From Candidatus Obscuribacterales bacterium (lineage in GTDB: Bacteria > Cyanobacteriota > Vampirovibrionia > Obscuribacterales > Obscuribacteraceae): a stretch of DNA of 64,000 bases. Below are positions 16,936-25,194 of this stretch, piece after piece. The translations under genes were made by a program, and so were the position numbers. Below the pieces are notes generated by a model. The model did not search any database, was not told the origin of the DNA, and saw only the letters and a list, made by a program, of their open reading frames with translations. The DNA lies in assembly GCA_021732025.1 (NCBI GenBank), contig JAKFVU010000029.1, positions 1 to 64,000 of the forward strand, written 5' to 3'. Within the stretch, counting starts at the first letter, position 1. Every line of letters begins with the position of its first letter.

Positions 16936-17786
16936 GTTATGGACCTCGTTATAATAAAGTTTTTTTGCTCCACAGCTACGCACTGCCGCTGGTGGCAGTA
17001 TTAGCTTTCTTCTGTGTAACTATCTGGTGCGTTTGCCTAAGCTGTGTACAGGGTGTGCCCTGGAGTTCAGCAGCTTGCGAACATCCAAATGAATTAGAGC
17101 AGGTGATTAGAAGAAAAATTTGTCCGAGGACATGCGATCACTTTAGCAAAAGAAATCGATGGTGGCAATAGGGAAAACCAGAGGAGAAATGTGTGGTTAT
17201 TGTTAGTGTGCTTTCCATGAGGAATTAGCGCGTGGAATGAATTAAGGGCAGAGCCTGCTATGGACCATCCAGATGGAGCTATTGGGATTTTCTGTGTTTT
17301 ACTCTAATATATAGTACTAATAATTTCTATCGTACTTTATAGTAGCTATGCTCTCGTTTTATGCCGTGGTGCGAGGAGCTTGCAACATGGATTGGCAGGT
17401 ACAAAATTACCTCTTGCCTTTTGTGAATTTGAACTAGCGGCGTGTGAGTACTATCCGAGTAGAATCTAGGTAGACAGACATGTTGAGGCTATGAGCTTGC
17501 AACAGCTAGAGATTGCGCGCTGTTGCTTTTTCGCGATTTTTCTTTAGGAAAAACACTGACAGAGTATCGAGCATTGCTGATCATAAATGGGTAGGGCTTC
17601 TGTTGTGTACGGAGTCGAGAATGTCGCGCTAGCCTAGAGTTACTGAGTCGTGACTTTGGCACCTTTCAATTCTTTGGATTGTGGCTAGTGGTGTCCGTAA
17701 GAACTTACATATTGACCAGAAGCTTGTGGTGTATTAAGCGTGCTCGCCGCCAGATGTCTTCATCATACCGACGTGGGCGCCCAGTC
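16936..17786. other. Long intergenic region, AT-rich core
   Basis: No gene supported over about 850 bases. Around 17295-17345 the sequence is very AT-rich with the near-repeats ATATATAGTACTAATAAT and TCGTACTTTATAGTAG; this could be a promoter cluster or an unwinding region. The left part must hold the promoter for the minus-strand genes ending at 16935, the right part that for the acidic protein at 17884. Confidence 0.4.
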
Positions 17787-17877
17787 CTGTCAAGGCACGC
17801 TGCGCTCTTTGGCCTTGACAGTCCAGCCCAGTCGGTCAGCTGGAGACACTAGGCTGCGGAGCCTGCAATCGGAGGAG
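17787..17877 (+). promoter_or_regulatory. Hairpin leader A of acidic-protein gene
   Basis: A 10-bp stem CTGTCAAGGC / GCCTTGACAG (17787-17796 with 17812-17821) encloses a 15-base loop. It is followed by TCCAGC/GCTGGA (17822-17844) and AGGCT/AGCCT with loop GCGG (17851-17864), then GGAGGAG and the ATG at 17884. The first hairpin recurs almost unchanged at 18303-18337. The series of hairpins leading to a ribosome binding site points to an RNA leader that controls translation. Confidence 0.65.
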
Positions 17878-17883
17878 CGCCAC

Positions 17884-18078
17884 ATGGAAAGCATCGTAAT
17901 CGGTGGACCTAAGCCAGGACAGTCGATGGAAGTCGAATATGAGACATACCAGGAAATGAAAGCGCTGTACATGGAGACGGTCGTGGATGAAGAAGCAGAC
18001 CCGACAGATTGGTTTTACGAGGGGCGCTTCTTCTTCGAAACATGGCTCTACGAGGAGCTAAACGGCCTGAAGCACTAG
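17884..18078 (+). CDS. Small acidic protein A
   Basis: A 64-residue protein starting at ATG 17884 behind GGAGGAG (17871-17877). It has 15 Asp/Glu against 4 Lys/Arg, net about -11, and is rich in Tyr, Phe and Trp ('DWFYEGRFFFETWLYEEL'). There is no signal or membrane segment. Small acidic aromatic proteins on mobile elements can be DNA mimics that block restriction enzymes (Ocr, ArdA), but no sequence similarity to these is visible to me. A perfect terminator with a GCAA loop follows, making this a single-gene transcript with a structured leader. Confidence 0.6.
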   Translation: MESIVIGGPKPGQSMEVEYETYQEMKALYMETVVDEEADPTDWFYEGRFFFETWLYEELNGLKH

Positions 18079-18083
18079 CAAAT

Positions 18084-18108
18084 GGAGGGGGCAACCCCTC
18101 CTTTTTTT
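18084..18108 (+). terminator. Rho-independent terminator after acidic protein A
   Basis: GGAGGGG, tetraloop GCAA, CCCCTCC, then seven T residues. Confidence 0.93.
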
Positions 18109-18302
18109 ATGCGGCAAGTTTTGGTGATCGCCATTGATTTTTTGTGGTGCCTTCACTAAGACTTTCGTGTTACTGCTTGGTTTTCTATTTAGCGCGCAGC
18201 TCCGAGGCGTCGCCGCTGAGGCAACGTAGCGCTGCCAGCGCACTGAAGTTAGCAAGCGTCTCTTCTGCTTGTTTCCGCATTACACCGCCTGGGGGCCCGA
18301 CA

Positions 18303-18386
18303 CTGTCAAGGCACGCTTCGCTCTTCGGCCTTGACAGCATCTCCCCAGACGGTCAGCAATGCGCAACAGCAGTTCGATACGAGGAG
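18303..18386 (+). promoter_or_regulatory. Hairpin leader B of acidic-protein gene
   Basis: The stem CTGTCAAGGC (18303-18312) / GCCTTGACAG (18328-18337) with a 15-base loop matches leader A at 32 or so of 35 positions. Shared CCAGaCgGTCAGC follows. GAGGAG (18381-18386) then precedes ATG 18393. The conservation is in the untranslated leader, while the two proteins behind it are only alike in composition. Confidence 0.65.
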
Positions 18387-18392
18387 AGAGCC

Positions 18393-18569
18393 ATGGAGTA
18401 CTACGAGAACGACGAGGAACTGATGGAAGCCGTCGAGAGAGCCTACTACGAGGAGCACTTCGGGCCTGACGAGGACTTCCGAGAGCACCTAGAGCGATGC
18501 CTCCTCCTCGAAACAGACCTAGAGAGGCTAGAGCGGTGCCTAGACCTCGAACTCGAAGACTACGAGTAA
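18393..18569 (+). CDS. Small, extremely acidic protein B
   Basis: A 58-residue protein with 23 Asp/Glu, 5 Arg and no Lys, net about -18. It starts at ATG 18393 after GAGGAG; the longer open frame upstream runs through the hairpin leader and is not credible. The second half repeats 'LERCL' ('EHLERCLLLETDLERLERCLDLELEDYE' spans its end), giving an amphipathic helix or coiled coil with two Cys. A DNA-mimic or inhibitor role is a guess from charge and context. It shares its leader type with acidic protein A. Confidence 0.58.
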   Translation: MEYYENDEELMEAVERAYYEEHFGPDEDFREHLERCLLLETDLERLERCLDLELEDYE

Positions 18570-18572
18570 GAG

Positions 18573-18760
18573 GGAGCCGAGAGAATCCGGAGTCGGGGCG
18601 CAAGCCTCGGCTCCGATTTCGCGTACAGAGGTCCAGAGCACTGTAGAACACGCAGCGATGCTGCTGACGATCATGCGCTGCCCGCGCCTTGTATTTCGGC
18701 ACGCAGCAGTGCTGCTCACGGTTTCGTACGCTGCCCGCGCACGATGGATAGGCGGCACTG
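18573..18760 (+). repeat. Hairpin and ~51-bp tandem repeat with internal palindromes
   Basis: GGAGCCGAG (18573-18581) pairs with CTCGGCTCC (18606-18614). Then two copies of a unit beginning CACGCAGC and ending CGCTGCCCGCGC lie at 18649-18687 and 18700-18740. Each contains its own GCAGC...GCTGC palindrome. The block is GC-rich unlike the AT-rich sequence right of 18780. It could be part of an origin of transfer, a regulatory RNA, or a recombination site in front of the mobilization genes. Confidence 0.5.
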
Positions 18761-19015
18761 AGTGATAGGTAGAGGCTAGCTAGACGGCGTCTTCTTTGAC
18801 TGGAGAATCTAGCGAAAGAGTAGGAAAAAGAAATTTGCAATTTTCGATGTTGGTGGTATATTAGCTGAAGTTGTTCCGGCCGCGACTTCGTGAAAGTTGC
18901 CGAGAGTCCAACAAAATATTCTTTCTATTATTTGTAAATTCTTGAAGCGCGAAGTGAAGTCACTGCAGCGCTCGAAATTTATTACATTTTCCACTTCCTC
19001 AAAAAGGAGGAGAGC

Positions 19016-19288
19016 ATGAGCAATCCGGAGCTTCCGAAAAGCAGCGGTAATAACAGCTGTTACAGCCGTCGGTTGGAAGAGGCGTTCACCGAAGATTACC
19101 CCCAGGGAATAGAACCAGAGCAGAACATAAAACCCAGCTCGAAAGAGCTACAGAACAAGGAGCAGCCGAAGTTAGTGGAGAGCAACTCAAACGAAAGTGA
19201 GAGAAGCCGTGAACTTAGTAAGATAAAGCCCCGAGTTCAAGACTGTGGATTGAACCAAAGTCAGAGTAATCGGATCGAGGGACCATAA
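19016..19288 (+). CDS. Hydrophilic, probably disordered protein at start of mobilization region
   Basis: Ninety residues with an excellent start signal: AAGGAGGAG five bases before ATG 19016. The sequence is almost entirely polar (Ser, Asn, Glu, Lys, Gln, Pro) without hydrophobic core, so it is likely disordered. No family recognised. Position upstream of the mobilization operon suggests an accessory or regulatory role, but 570 bases separate them. Confidence 0.55.
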   Translation: MSNPELPKSSGNNSCYSRRLEEAFTEDYPQGIEPEQNIKPSSKELQNKEQPKLVESNSNESERSRELSKIKPRVQDCGLNQSQSNRIEGP

Positions 19289-19862
19289 ATCCCAGGTGAA
19301 TTGATCGTAGCGAGACAGATCGTAGAGCCCCGAGAATAACCATCACGGAAGTTCCGGAGTTCGGAGGCGGCGAAGCTGCCGGTTACAAGAGTCAACGCTA
19401 CCATCGGAACCTCAAAGAGGTTACGACATCACCACTAACAACATCAAGCAGGCTTGCGCTAAATTTAAATTTGGTTATGCAGGATAAAGGGATTCGGAAA
19501 AAGCCTTGAAACATAGTATTAGTAAACCTTGAACGTAATACTGAAACTGTTTTGTAGTATGAAAACCCAAGATTTCCTTACTGTATGGTCGTTGAGCGTA
19601 ATACCACATGTGGAACTAGTAGTTTAATTCCTCAAACCCGTGAGAAAGCTAGACATTGCACAGCATGCGAGCCTTCTAGATCGCTCACTCAAAATTTTCA
19701 TCCGTACCAGCCAAATAGTGTTGGTATGAAAATAGTCGAAACCCTAGTTGTGTCAAAGTTGAAATTAATACTGAATATCAATGTCTGATTTTTATTCGGC
19801 TGATTGATAACAGGTTCTAAAACCATCTGCGGCACCGTATTTTTAAAGGTCGCAAACTAAAT
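19289..19862 (+). other. Region upstream of mobilization genes, candidate origin of transfer
   Basis: About 570 bases without a supported gene. It is rich in repeated short motifs: TAATACTGAAA, GTAATACC, TATTAGTAAACC and TTAATACTGAA recur between 19510 and 19780, with GGTATGAAAA/GTATGAAAACC twice. Such a repeat-bearing, AT-rich spacer directly before an accessory protein and relaxase is the usual place for oriT. I cannot point to a nick site. Confidence 0.4.
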
Positions 19863-20351
19863 ATGAACAAAAAAGTGAATGGCCCGCCAATGGCCAAGTT
19901 CTCTTTTGCGCTCTTGCCAGAAGAGAAATTGAAAGTTGAAATGTATGCTCGTAACTTGAACATGTCGCCCTCGGAATTAGCTCGGACAGCTATTCGAGAG
20001 TTCATCTTAAGTCTAGAAAACCCCGTAGAGGTAGCGAGCGTTGAGCAAACTGAGCTTGCATATCGAGTAAAGAAGATGGAAGACCGGGTTGCTTCTCTTC
20101 TAGTAAGGTTGACCAGGGCAGCTGCCCAAACGCTGTATTTCACTACGTTGCCTTACATGCACGGCGGGCTACCAAAAGAGCCATTGCCTGAAGGCGCAGT
20201 TAGAGCGCTGTGGGGACAGAGTCGGCAGTTTGCTGGTGATTGGTTGAAGAAGGGACAACCAGTGGCTGATGGTGTGACGCCGGTGGAACCGCCTACGCTG
20301 ACGACTGAACCTGATCGACATGACACTGACCTCCATGGTGGTGAGTCATGA
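19863..20351 (+). CDS. Ribbon-helix-helix mobilization accessory protein (MobC-like)
   Basis: Predicted oriT-binding partner of the relaxase. The N-terminal 55 residues read as a ribbon-helix-helix DNA-binding domain: strand 'MAKFSFALLPEE', helix 'KLKVEMYARNLNMSPSELARTAIREFI'. A helical middle ('AYRVKKMEDRVASLLVRLTRA') may form an oligomerization coiled coil, and the last 40 residues are Pro-rich. Its stop overlaps the relaxase start as ATGA (20348-20351), so both are made together in matched amounts. This pairing of a small RHH protein before a relaxase is typical for mobilizable elements. Confidence 0.72.
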   Translation: MNKKVNGPPMAKFSFALLPEEKLKVEMYARNLNMSPSELARTAIREFILSLENPVEVASVEQTELAYRVKKMEDRVASLLVRLTRAAAQTLYFTTLPYMHGGLPKEPLPEGAVRALWGQSRQFAGDWLKKGQPVADGVTPVEPPTLTTEPDRHDTDLHGGES

Positions 20352-21802
20352 AGAAAAAAACGTCACAGCTACCTAAGCAATTGAAGGCTGAAAAGCTCCG
20401 AAAATTTAGGCTACCACGGGCGCCTCGTGTAAAAGAGCCTATATACAAAAAAGGTTTCTCTGTCGGACGCTTTGACCTTTTGAATAGAGAGGATTGGAAG
20501 ATTCTCGAGCCAAGCACCGGCCCGATAGGCCGACACCCCAATCTCGTTGGAGCATCACCTGCTTCGAAAGGCGGTAACAGCAGAATAAACGTTGTTAATA
20601 CGAGAAGTACAGTTCGCATTATTGCTCGTTACTACAAAGGTTTTCGCAGAGGGACGTCATGGGGGCAAAGGCCCGGATCGAGAGTTGCTACAGATGGTGC
20701 CAGGATTCAGTCGGTAGTTAAGTCGCGCTATCAGACCAATCGATGGAATATTGCTAAGGATAAGTTGATGAAGCATCTCTCTTATTTGGAGTTTAGGCCT
20801 AGAGCTGATTTTGAAAAAGCACGAGATAGACGGTTCTATACACGGGATAGAAGTGACATTAGTGGAGTTCGCGTATTTGAAGAAGCGAAAGACAAGATGG
20901 GATATCGAGCGGGCTATCACAAGATAATTCTCTCGCCTGGTGATAACAGTATTAATTTGACTGACTACACCAGGCAAGTAATGGAGCAATGGCAGAAATC
21001 AGTTGGTCGCGAGTTCAGCTGGTGGGCGGTAAATCACTACAACACCGACCACTATCACTCCCATGTAGTAGTTGCGGGGAAGGATCGAAAAGATCGTGAC
21101 GTTGAGTTAGATAGGGAGATGCTAGCTGAGTGTCGTGAAATCTCGGACCGATACCTTTGTCGCGATCGCAACTTTGATAGGGAGCTTGATCGCATTGCTG
21201 ATATCAAAACAGACCAGATGATGAGGGGTTTTGATATGGTCGACAAATTGCTTGATTTAGGAATTGGAAGGCCAGAGCAGCTACAACAGATCTTAGACCT
21301 TGGGCTGAAAACAGATGGTGATTATCGCAAAGAGTGGGAAGCGCTAGGCCTTAGAAAAATATACGAACTCGGCAGACCGTTCGAAGGAATTCGACAAGTT
21401 TCCAAAGAGCAAGCTGAGTTAGAGAGAGACGAACGGATTAGAGAAGGACTAGAAGCTCCCACCTTTAACCAAGTGTTCGGGGCAGACTTTGGACCAGGTG
21501 AGGCGAAAGATTATCACGACGGCGATCGCGAGGAAGGCGAGGCTGGTGAAGTTTCACAAGAGTATGAAGGAGACGGAGGTGAACCACAGCAGGACGTATC
21601 AGAAGGAATCGGAAACGAGAACTTGAGCGGCAAAACTGAAAGTGACTCAGGTCAGACTCAGCCCGGTGGATGGTTGCAGCAGCAGAACACCGTGATTGCC
21701 GAACCGGCGTCTGTGCCGTTTGGCCATGATGTGAAAGAGCAAGAGAACTCAAGCCGTGATGACGACGACGGAATGCGCATAACCGCGAAAGGCAGAATCT
21801 AA
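20348..21802 (+). CDS. Relaxase (MobA/VirD2-like)
   Basis: DNA strand transferase that nicks oriT and pilots the strand during conjugation. The metal-binding motif 'HYNTDHYHSHVVVAG' near residues 229-243 fits the relaxase HxDxxHxHV signature. Upstream, 'KHLSYLEFRP' near 138 resembles the motif with the strand-binding helix of VirD2/MobP enzymes; the nucleophilic Tyr cannot be assigned with certainty. Residues 1-100 are basic, and after about 370 the protein turns acidic, Gly/Glu/Gln-rich and disordered, likely the transfer signal region. It lies between the RHH accessory gene (ATGA overlap) and two small membrane-protein genes leading to the coupling protein. Confidence 0.82.
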   Translation: MKKKTSQLPKQLKAEKLRKFRLPRAPRVKEPIYKKGFSVGRFDLLNREDWKILEPSTGPIGRHPNLVGASPASKGGNSRINVVNTRSTVRIIARYYKGFRRGTSWGQRPGSRVATDGARIQSVVKSRYQTNRWNIAKDKLMKHLSYLEFRPRADFEKARDRRFYTRDRSDISGVRVFEEAKDKMGYRAGYHKIILSPGDNSINLTDYTRQVMEQWQKSVGREFSWWAVNHYNTDHYHSHVVVAGKDRKDRDVELDREMLAECREISDRYLCRDRNFDRELDRIADIKTDQMMRGFDMVDKLLDLGIGRPEQLQQILDLGLKTDGDYRKEWEALGLRKIYELGRPFEGIRQVSKEQAELERDERIREGLEAPTFNQVFGADFGPGEAKDYHDGDREEGEAGEVSQEYEGDGGEPQQDVSEGIGNENLSGKTESDSGQTQPGGWLQQQNTVIAEPASVPFGHDVKEQENSSRDDDDGMRITAKGRI

Positions 21803-21834
21803 GATGGAAAATATCAATATGTGTGAGTATCAAG

Positions 21835-22308
21835 ATGAATGAACTAGTAACGTTGGGGGCGGTTGCACTAATTTCGGTGCCGGTTTTAGTAGGCATGAGA
21901 TTAATGCACAGGGTGGAAGACAATCCGCAGCCGGTCTTCTTTAACGAGCCGCCACCCAAAATCTACGCTGCGATTAAGAAAGCATTGTCAGGTTTTCATA
22001 TGGGAGAACATCACTACCGAATAGTCAATGCAGATCCAACCAAACTTACACTTCGGGCCGTTATGGAATGGAGGGAGCGTGAGAGCAGAGATCTGCTGTT
22101 CCTCAATCCTCAGGGCTACAAGTTAAACCAAATCTTACTAGATGTCTTTGTATCGCTTGATAGAGAGACGAAACAAACAAAAGTCCAGTTCGTCTGGACA
22201 ATATATGCACTTTTCTTTAGAGGGCGCGTCAGGCTGATCCAGAGAGTGACCAATCAGGTACTCCAAAGCGAATTGGCTAGCATGTCGGCTTCAACAGTCA
22301 CAAAATAA
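21835..22308 (+). CDS. Membrane-anchored protein of the mobilization operon
   Basis: A 157-residue protein with one N-terminal transmembrane helix ('LVTLGAVALISVPVLVGM') and a soluble domain of about 130 residues. The frame opens at GTG 21823; ATG 21835 is an equally likely start and neither has a strong ribosome binding site. The soluble part alternates strands and ends with a helix ('LIQRVTNQVLQSELASM'); it resembles in outline the N-terminal 110 residues of the coupling protein behind it ('KYQATLSWKEL', 'VERAQRIVEEIVRTAE'). I infer, without proof, a shared fold and a scaffold role at the coupling complex. Confidence 0.55.
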   Translation: MNELVTLGAVALISVPVLVGMRLMHRVEDNPQPVFFNEPPPKIYAAIKKALSGFHMGEHHYRIVNADPTKLTLRAVMEWRERESRDLLFLNPQGYKLNQILLDVFVSLDRETKQTKVQFVWTIYALFFRGRVRLIQRVTNQVLQSELASMSASTVTK

Positions 22309-22334
22309 TTCAAACAAAAATAAGTGAGGCTAAT

Positions 22335-22625
22335 ATGACAGAAGTTGTCAGTGCAATTCTTTTGCCGTTTTTTATGGTGCTGGTTTTCGGCAGCATCCTT
22401 GGTGTCAAAGCAGACATCATCGTCAAACTGTTCGCCGATATTCTCGTTGCGCTAATTCGAGGATTGACAGTTGTGCTAGCGGCAATTTTCAAAGGGATGG
22501 TGGAAGCGACTGAACTGCTCATCATGGCGAAGCTAATGAGTCGCCAACAACCAGGTAACTTTCAACAGGCACCAAAGCGTTCAAAAGTGAAAGTAACAGT
22601 AATGGATGATGGTGACAGCCAATGA
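22335..22625 (+). CDS. Small two-span membrane protein, possible coupling-protein anchor
   Basis: Ninety-six residues with two hydrophobic segments ('AILLPFFMVLVFGSILGV' and 'ILVALIRGLTVVLAAIF'), then a basic cytosolic tail ('QAPKRSKVKVTVMDDGD'). GTGAGG stands before the ATG. Its stop overlaps the coupling protein start as ATGA. VirD4-type proteins normally carry two transmembrane helices at their own N-terminus; here the coupling protein has none, and this protein supplies exactly two. It is therefore a good candidate for a split-off anchor. Confidence 0.65.
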   Translation: MTEVVSAILLPFFMVLVFGSILGVKADIIVKLFADILVALIRGLTVVLAAIFKGMVEATELLIMAKLMSRQQPGNFQQAPKRSKVKVTVMDDGDSQ

Positions 22626-24691
22626 GCCTGTCGGCCAGGGCCAGTGAAGTGATTGACCTGCCACCTGAGGAATTTCCTCAGGTGGCAGTCAATGCCATGG
22701 TTTCACTTCAGTACCGAAGCGAGCTGTTCGATGAGGCTTTCGGCAGACTAGTTTTTGGAGATGACACAGTCGAGTCATATGGTTCTGAGAGTTGGCGGTG
22801 CAAGTATCAGGCTACTTTGAGTTGGAAAGAGCTAGATGGTCGAGTAGAGCTTGAAGTGAAGGTCAAGGAGAAAAACTATGGAGACACTCATATTGATAGC
22901 TGTGTGGAAAGGGCGCAGCGAATAGTCGAAGAAATAGTGCGAACAGCAGAGAGTGCGATAGACAAGAAAGAGCTTGATTTGCCATGGAGGGCAAAGTTTG
23001 CAAGTGAAGCTGATTTACTAGATAGCGGGTTTGTTGTGGAGCCAGGGGCCTCAGCAAAGGAGTTATCGCAGAGTTTGCTATTGGGGAAGTTTGAAGAGAA
23101 GAAGCTGTGGTTGACGAAAAGTATGAAGGATAGGCACGTTCTTGTCTGCGGTCCGACTGGGTGCGGCAAGTCAACGTCGATATTTATTCCGAATTTGATT
23201 GAGCGTGTTGAGTCTTCTGCGATTGTCACCGAGGCCTCGCCTGGAAGCAAATTGCCGGTCTTGTATGGAGCTACCGCTGGTTGGAGAGAGAAGTGCGGAC
23301 AGAAGATTCTGTATTTCAATCCAGACGATCCGCGCACAATGAGAATCAATCCGGTCGACCTAGTCAAAACATTTGATGACGCTCAAATGATTGCTGGTTT
23401 GATCGTCACTAACACAACAGCTGACAGCCACATGGGGGACCAAGTGTGGGGGCAGGCGGAAACTCATTTACTGCAAGCGCTGTTGATGCATGCAGCTGGT
23501 AGACGAGCTGATTTGAACAAGCCATCAGTAAAAGGCGATGGAGCGAATTTAGGTGCTATTCGCCGACTGCTTCGTAAGGGGCCAAAAGGGATGGAGCCAG
23601 AGTTTGCCAATACCAAAATGGCCATTGCTAAAACTGAATATGAGGCATTTCTGAATAACAGCTCACCTAATTTCAGGTTTGGGGTTGTCTCTGGCCTGCT
23701 AGCTAGGCTGGCTCTCTTTGCTAATCCAAAGATTGCAGCAGCAACAGAGGTGACTGATTTTTCCGTTGATGACCTGGTGCAGCAGAGGTTCACTATGTAT
23801 TTAGCGGTGCCGGTTCACCGCTCAGATTACCTGCCGCTGTCGGCTCTTGCTTTCAATTTCATCTTTACCTTTGCCATGAATAATCTTGAAAAGTTGAAGT
23901 ACCCGTTGAATTTGTATCTAGACGAATTCACTAACTATGGGGCAATTCCGGGGATAGCTAGATATTTAACGGTAATTCGAAACGCTGGTGTGGGAGCTGT
24001 CTTGGGGGTCCAGGACCTGGCCCAGCTTGAGTATGTCTACAAGGACAAGCTGGCACAAATAATCTGGAGTCAGCCGCGCACAAAGGTGCTATTTCCTCCG
24101 GCAGATGATCGTATGGCAGAGAGAATTTCTAAGATGCTTGGTACTGAGACTCAGCAAGAAATTGTTTCCGCCAGTGGTCACTTGTCGAACAGACAGTTTC
24201 CTCGTCCGTTAATTGATGCGGCAGAGCTATTGAAGTTGGAGAAGGAAGGGAAGTATTTGATTGTCTCAAATACAAATCCAGTCAAAGTCTCAAGGATGAA
24301 GAGTTGGGAGGATTATCCGAGTACAACGAGATTGCCGGTGCCACCTATCGAGATTCTGAAAGTAGATGAGGATGGCTACGAGGCAAACAAGTGGTTTAAA
24401 ACTGTCGGGAATCAAGCTTCTAAAGACAACGAAGCTGGCCGTGAGGAACCTGATCGCGCTGCTTCTGAGACTAAGCCGAATGATAGCCAACCCTTTGTCT
24501 GCGAGAGTGGCGAGGGGAAGGCGAGCCAGTCAGGGGGGGCAGGAGACACCTCCAGCTGCTCATCAGTGGACACAGAATTCGACTCACCGACTGATGCGAA
24601 TGGCAGGGTAAGCAGTGACGTAAACGGTCAAGAGAGAGAGGAAGGTGATGAAGGTGACTTCTGGTCTAACTTGCGAGGAAAGTACAAATAA
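22622..24691 (+). CDS. VirD4/TraG-type type IV coupling protein without membrane segments
   Basis: ATPase that brings the relaxase-DNA complex to a mating channel. Walker A 'GPTGCGKST' is near residue 177, Walker B 'LYLDEFTNYG' near 433, followed by 'GVGAVLGVQDLAQLE' and 'SQPRTKVLFPPADDRMAERI', all typical of the VirD4/TraG family. Residues 1-150 form a soluble domain not seen in classic members, and no transmembrane segment is present. The C-terminal 100 residues are acidic, Ser/Gly-rich and disordered. Start ATG overlaps the upstream two-span protein. No VirB4, VirB11 or pore genes lie in the window, so the element depends on a helper system or on genes outside it. Confidence 0.85.
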   Translation: MSLSARASEVIDLPPEEFPQVAVNAMVSLQYRSELFDEAFGRLVFGDDTVESYGSESWRCKYQATLSWKELDGRVELEVKVKEKNYGDTHIDSCVERAQRIVEEIVRTAESAIDKKELDLPWRAKFASEADLLDSGFVVEPGASAKELSQSLLLGKFEEKKLWLTKSMKDRHVLVCGPTGCGKSTSIFIPNLIERVESSAIVTEASPGSKLPVLYGATAGWREKCGQKILYFNPDDPRTMRINPVDLVKTFDDAQMIAGLIVTNTTADSHMGDQVWGQAETHLLQALLMHAAGRRADLNKPSVKGDGANLGAIRRLLRKGPKGMEPEFANTKMAIAKTEYEAFLNNSSPNFRFGVVSGLLARLALFANPKIAAATEVTDFSVDDLVQQRFTMYLAVPVHRSDYLPLSALAFNFIFTFAMNNLEKLKYPLNLYLDEFTNYGAIPGIARYLTVIRNAGVGAVLGVQDLAQLEYVYKDKLAQIIWSQPRTKVLFPPADDRMAERISKMLGTETQQEIVSASGHLSNRQFPRPLIDAAELLKLEKEGKYLIVSNTNPVKVSRMKSWEDYPSTTRLPVPPIEILKVDEDGYEANKWFKTVGNQASKDNEAGREEPDRAASETKPNDSQPFVCESGEGKASQSGGAGDTSSCSSVDTEFDSPTDANGRVSSDVNGQEREEGDEGDFWSNLRGKYK

Positions 24692-25194
24692 GCAAGGTCA
24701 AATGCGTAATCTAAATAGTCCTAAGTAGGGCTAATTGCTGCTTCTTGGCGAGAATTCTTGGCCGTAGAGCAGTGTTTATATTTAGGGTGGAACTTGTGCG
24801 ATCCTGAATTTTTGTATCTGTCCTGCGAACGGCATCTGTTCATGGTGGCGGACTCATGGCACCATCGGAGGATGAGACAAAAAAACAGGAATTCTATAAA
24901 CGACCCAATTGATAGAACCGCCTTCTGGATTGGAAAAAAACTCTATAGTAGTCTACTACTTTAAAGTTTCTCTAAATCTTCGGTTGGTTTGACTCCTTGC
25001 GAGGCCAAACGCATCAAGGAGGCCACAGCAAAGGGAATTCGTCTTAATTTATCAACGCCAAAGGCCATTGATTGCTAAGTCCGGCCGCAACATCGTCCGT
25101 CTTCTACACCCAGCTTGACCAAAAGTGATGGAAGGGTTTGTGAAAGGACTAAATTTAGGTCGTAACTGAATTTTATAAAAGGCTCGTAAATAAT
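24692..25194. other. Gap between mobilization module and cargo
   Basis: About 500 bases with no supported gene. It is AT-rich toward the right end. I see no clear terminator after the coupling protein and no repeat marking a junction. Confidence 0.4.

Noticed and set aside
18144..18392. Upstream part of the long frame of acidic protein B
   Set aside because: It crosses the repeated hairpin leader; the good ribosome binding site is at 18381.
19585..19788. 67-codon frame before the mobilization operon
   Set aside because: No start signal; lies in the repeat-bearing putative oriT region.
20348..24691. Complete conjugation system
   Set aside because: Only relaxase, accessory and coupling proteins are present; no VirB4-like ATPase or pore protein, so it is called mobilizable only.
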